This document shows positions 5,806 to 8,131 of a stretch of 8,131 nucleotides of DNA, piece after piece. The notes beneath the pieces are model-generated. The model saw nothing but the letters and a program-made list of their open reading frames with translations, ran no database searches and had not been told where the DNA came from. This DNA comes from Cypionkella sp. (GTDB lineage Bacteria; Pseudomonadota; Alphaproteobacteria; Rhodobacterales; Rhodobacteraceae), in NCBI GenBank assembly GCA_018063485.1, contig JAGPBG010000083.1:1-8131 (forward strand), written 5' to 3'. The position numbers and the translations under genes are program-made. Positions within the stretch are counted from its first letter, which is position 1. Every line of letters begins with the position of its first letter.

Positions 5806-8131
5806 ATGGCCCAGTATTCAGCAAAGCATCTGATCATCGGCGGGGGGATTATCGGCTGCTCGACCGCCTATCATCTGGCCAAGAGCGGCGAGAAGGATGT
5901 TGTGTTGCTGGAGCGCGCAGCCCTGACCGAAGGGGCGACCTGGCACGCTGCGGGATTGGTCGGGCAGTTGCGGTCGTCGCGCAATACGACTCGGATGCTG
6001 AAACGCTCGGTCGCGATGTATGATCAGTTGGAAGCCGAAACCGGGATGTCGGTGGACTGGAAAAAGGTGGGCAGCTTGCGGTTGGCCGCCACGCATGAGC
6101 GGTTGCTTGAGGCGAAAAAGCTGACAACGATGGCGCGCAGTTTCGATCTGGAAATGCATATGATCTCGCCAGATGACGCGAAAGAGCTGTTCCCCTATAT
6201 CGACGAGCGCGGGTTGCACGGTGCGGCCTTTATTCCGTCGGACGGTCATGTTGATCCCGCCAGCCTGTGTCAGGCCATTGCGGCAGGGGCGCGTAAATAT
6301 GGCGCGCAAATCCGGCAGGGAGTGACGGTGACGGATTTTACCGTGGTTGATGGCAGGATCACCGAGGTTCACACCTCGGAGGGGGTTTGGCAGGCGGAAA
6401 CCGTGGTGCTGGCGGCGGGGATGTGGAGCCGCGAGTTGGGGGCGAAACTGGGCATCAAGGTGCCGGCCTGCGCGGTAGAACATCAGTATATCGTCAGCGA
6501 ACCCTTGCCGGATGTGGAATTGGTGAAGCGCCTGCCCACACTGCGCGACCCGGAACGGCTGGTCTATTACAAGCCGGATGCGGGTGGGCGGTTGGTCATG
6601 GGCGGTTATGAGGAAAAGACCCTGCCCTTTGGCGATATGGGAATACCTGGGGCCTTTGTACGCCAATTGCTGCCCGATAACCTTGAACGCTTTGCGCCCT
6701 TGGCCGAATTGGCCGCGCAGGTTACGCCGATCCTGAACGAGGTGGGCATCCGCCAAGTGATCAACGGCCCTATCCCCTATTCGGCGGATGGTGATTTTGT
6801 CATGGGATGGGCACCGGGGTTCCGCAATCTGATGATGGCGACGGGATTCCTGTATGGCATCGCGGCAGGGGGCGGGGCGGGCGAGATGATCGCGGAATGG
6901 ATCGTGAATGGTGCGCCCTCGCTGAACCTGTGGCCGCTGGATGTGCGCCGGTTCGGCACTCATCACGGCACCCGCGCCTTCATGTATCCGCGCGCAGTCG
7001 AGCATTACGCGCATCACTACAAGATGCGCTATCCAGGGCAGGAACATCAGACGGCACGGCAATTGCGGCTGTCACCCCTGTATGAGCGATTGAGGGAGCA
7101 CGGAGCCATTTACGGATCGCGCAACGGCTGGGAGCGCCCGTTGTGGTTTGCTCCCAAAGGTGTAGCGCAGGTGGATCAGTTGGATTTCCTTGATCCGGGT
7201 TGGCACCGCTATGCCGCCGAAGAGCATCGCGCGGTGCGTGAGGGTGTGGCGCTGATTGATCAGACCAGCTTTTCGAAATTCGAATTGATCGGGCCGGGTG
7301 CGTTGACTTTGCTGCAAAGGATCGCGGTTTCGAACATGGACCGGCCCGATGGCACCGTGATCTATACCCAGTTGTGCAATGATCGGGGTGGCATTGAGTC
7401 CGATCTCACCATTACCCGTTTGGGCAGGGATCATTTCTACATCGTGACCGGGTCCGCCTTTGGCACGCATGACTCCGATTGGATCCGCAGGCAGATGCCC
7501 GAAGATGGATCTGTGCATCTGATTGACATGACCTCAGCAAGGGCGGTGATCAATCTGGTGGGGCCAAAGGCGCGCGCTGTGCTGAAGAAGGTGGCCGAAG
7601 AGGATGTGTCGAACGCAGCTTTCCCCTTTGGCACGGCCAAAACCCTGACAATCGGCGCGGCCACGCTGCGGGCGGTGCGGATCGGTTTTGTGGGGGAATT
7701 GGGCTGGGAGCTGCATGTCCCGACCGAGTTCGGGCTGCATCTGTATGATTGCTTGCGCACCGCCGGGGCAGAATTTGGCATTCGTGACGTAGGTTATCGG
7801 GCCATAGAAAGCCTGCGGTTGGAGAAAGGCTATCTCTATTGGTCAAGCGATGTGTCGCCCGATTATACCCCGATCGAGGCGGGGCTAAGTGGGCGGGTCC
7901 ATCTGAAATCCAAGGGCGATTTCCGGGGCCGCGCGGCGCTGGAGGCGCAAAAGACGCTCGGCACAGGCCGCAGGATCTGCACCTTTGTGGCGGCGGGAAA
8001 ACTGCCGGTTTACGGCGGTGAGACGATTTTGCGCGACGGGCGTGTGGTATCTCTGGCCTGTTCGGCGGGTTTTGGACACACTGTCGGCATGACGATCCTC
8101 TACGGGTATTTGCCCGTGGAAGATCAGGATG
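5806..8131 (+). CDS. FAD-dependent dimethylglycine/sarcosine dehydrogenase-like protein with GcvT domain (partial, C-terminus beyond right edge)
   Basis: This flavoenzyme would oxidise an N-methyl group of a small amine such as sarcosine or dimethylglycine and hand the carbon to tetrahydrofolate. The 775 residues present run from an FAD-binding GGGIIG (12-17) with ribose-binding Glu36, through TEGATWHAAGLVGQLR (41-56), where His47 matches the histidine that carries covalent FAD in mammalian dimethylglycine and sarcosine dehydrogenases. The DAO domain closes near 370. A linker domain (about 375-440, ending GWERPLWF) follows. The GcvT folate domain starts near 450 and includes NDRGGIESD (525-533), GFVGELGWELHVP (627-639) and SLRLEKGYLYW (669-679). 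The GcvT C-terminal barrel begins near 720. Family members usually have about 800-830 residues, so a short tail is missing. It is transcribed away from dppA. The sequence resembles sarcosine dehydrogenase somewhat more than dimethylglycine dehydrogenase at the FAD site, but substrate is uncertain. Confidence 0.9.
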   Translation, partial: MAQYSAKHLIIGGGIIGCSTAYHLAKSGEKDVVLLERAALTEGATWHAAGLVGQLRSSRNTTRMLKRSVAMYDQLEAETGMSVDWKKVGSLRLAATHERLLEAKKLTTMARSFDLEMHMISPDDAKELFPYIDERGLHGAAFIPSDGHVDPASLCQAIAAGARKYGAQIRQGVTVTDFTVVDGRITEVHTSEGVWQAETVVLAAGMWSRELGAKLGIKVPACAVEHQYIVSEPLPDVELVKRLPTLRDPERLVYYKPDAGGRLVMGGYEEKTLPFGDMGIPGAFVRQLLPDNLERFAPLAELAAQVTPILNEVGIRQVINGPIPYSADGDFVMGWAPGFRNLMMATGFLYGIAAGGGAGEMIAEWIVNGAPSLNLWPLDVRRFGTHHGTRAFMYPRAVEHYAHHYKMRYPGQEHQTARQLRLSPLYERLREHGAIYGSRNGWERPLWFAPKGVAQVDQLDFLDPGWHRYAAEEHRAVREGVALIDQTSFSKFELIGPGALTLLQRIAVSNMDRPDGTVIYTQLCNDRGGIESDLTITRLGRDHFYIVTGSAFGTHDSDWIRRQMPEDGSVHLIDMTSARAVINLVGPKARAVLKKVAEEDVSNAAFPFGTAKTLTIGAATLRAVRIGFVGELGWELHVPTEFGLHLYDCLRTAGAEFGIRDVGYRAIESLRLEKGYLYWSSDVSPDYTPIEAGLSGRVHLKSKGDFRGRAALEAQKTLGTGRRICTFVAAGKLPVYGGETILRDGRVVSLACSAGFGHTVGMTILYGYLPVEDQD

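Noticed and set aside
5818..7062. Minus-strand open frame of 414 codons opposite the FAD/GcvT gene
   Set aside because: The plus frame carries continuous FAD and GcvT family motifs with a good ribosome binding site; the antisense translation is rich in Arg, His and Gln with no domain.

Overview
The window looks like an alphaproteobacterial chromosome segment, most likely from the Rhodobacterales. This is inferred from the fairly high GC, the codon choice and the protein sequences; no marker gene settles it. It holds two divergent transcription units on either side of a spacer of about 355 bp. Both units run off the window edges.

Left unit (minus strand, 5450 down to 1): a dipeptide ABC transporter operon in the order dppA (periplasmic binding protein), an M24-family metallopeptidase of the Xaa-Pro type, dppB and dppC (permeases), then dppD (ATPase, cut by the left edge). 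The genes are tightly packed. The M24 gene and dppB, and dppB and dppC, each share one base in a TGATG stop/start junction, and dppC and dppD are 3 nt apart. The only real gap, 70 nt, lies after dppA and holds a GC-rich hairpin. DppA keeps the residues that hold both ends of a dipeptide in E. coli DppA, and all four disulfide cysteines. The unit therefore reads as 'import a dipeptide, then cleave it in the cytoplasm', with the peptidase favouring an imide bond (Xaa-Pro or a similar N-substituted residue).

Right unit (plus strand, 5806 to beyond 8131): a large FAD oxidoreductase fused to a GcvT-like folate domain, of the dimethylglycine/sarcosine dehydrogenase family. It has a histidine in the context where FAD is covalently attached in that family. 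Such enzymes oxidise N-methyl groups and pass the one-carbon unit to tetrahydrofolate. The C-terminus is outside the window.

The spacer (5451-5805) codes for nothing I can support, but it is structured. A roughly 30-bp module (TTGTCCTGA followed by TTCA-N7-TGAA) occurs twice in direct orientation about 102 bp apart. A perfect 7-bp-arm palindrome (GACAAAT-TC-ATTTGTC) abuts the second copy, just upstream of the oxidoreductase ribosome binding site. This looks like an undescribed operator array for one or both units. I found no phage, insertion sequence, CRISPR, tRNA or rRNA.
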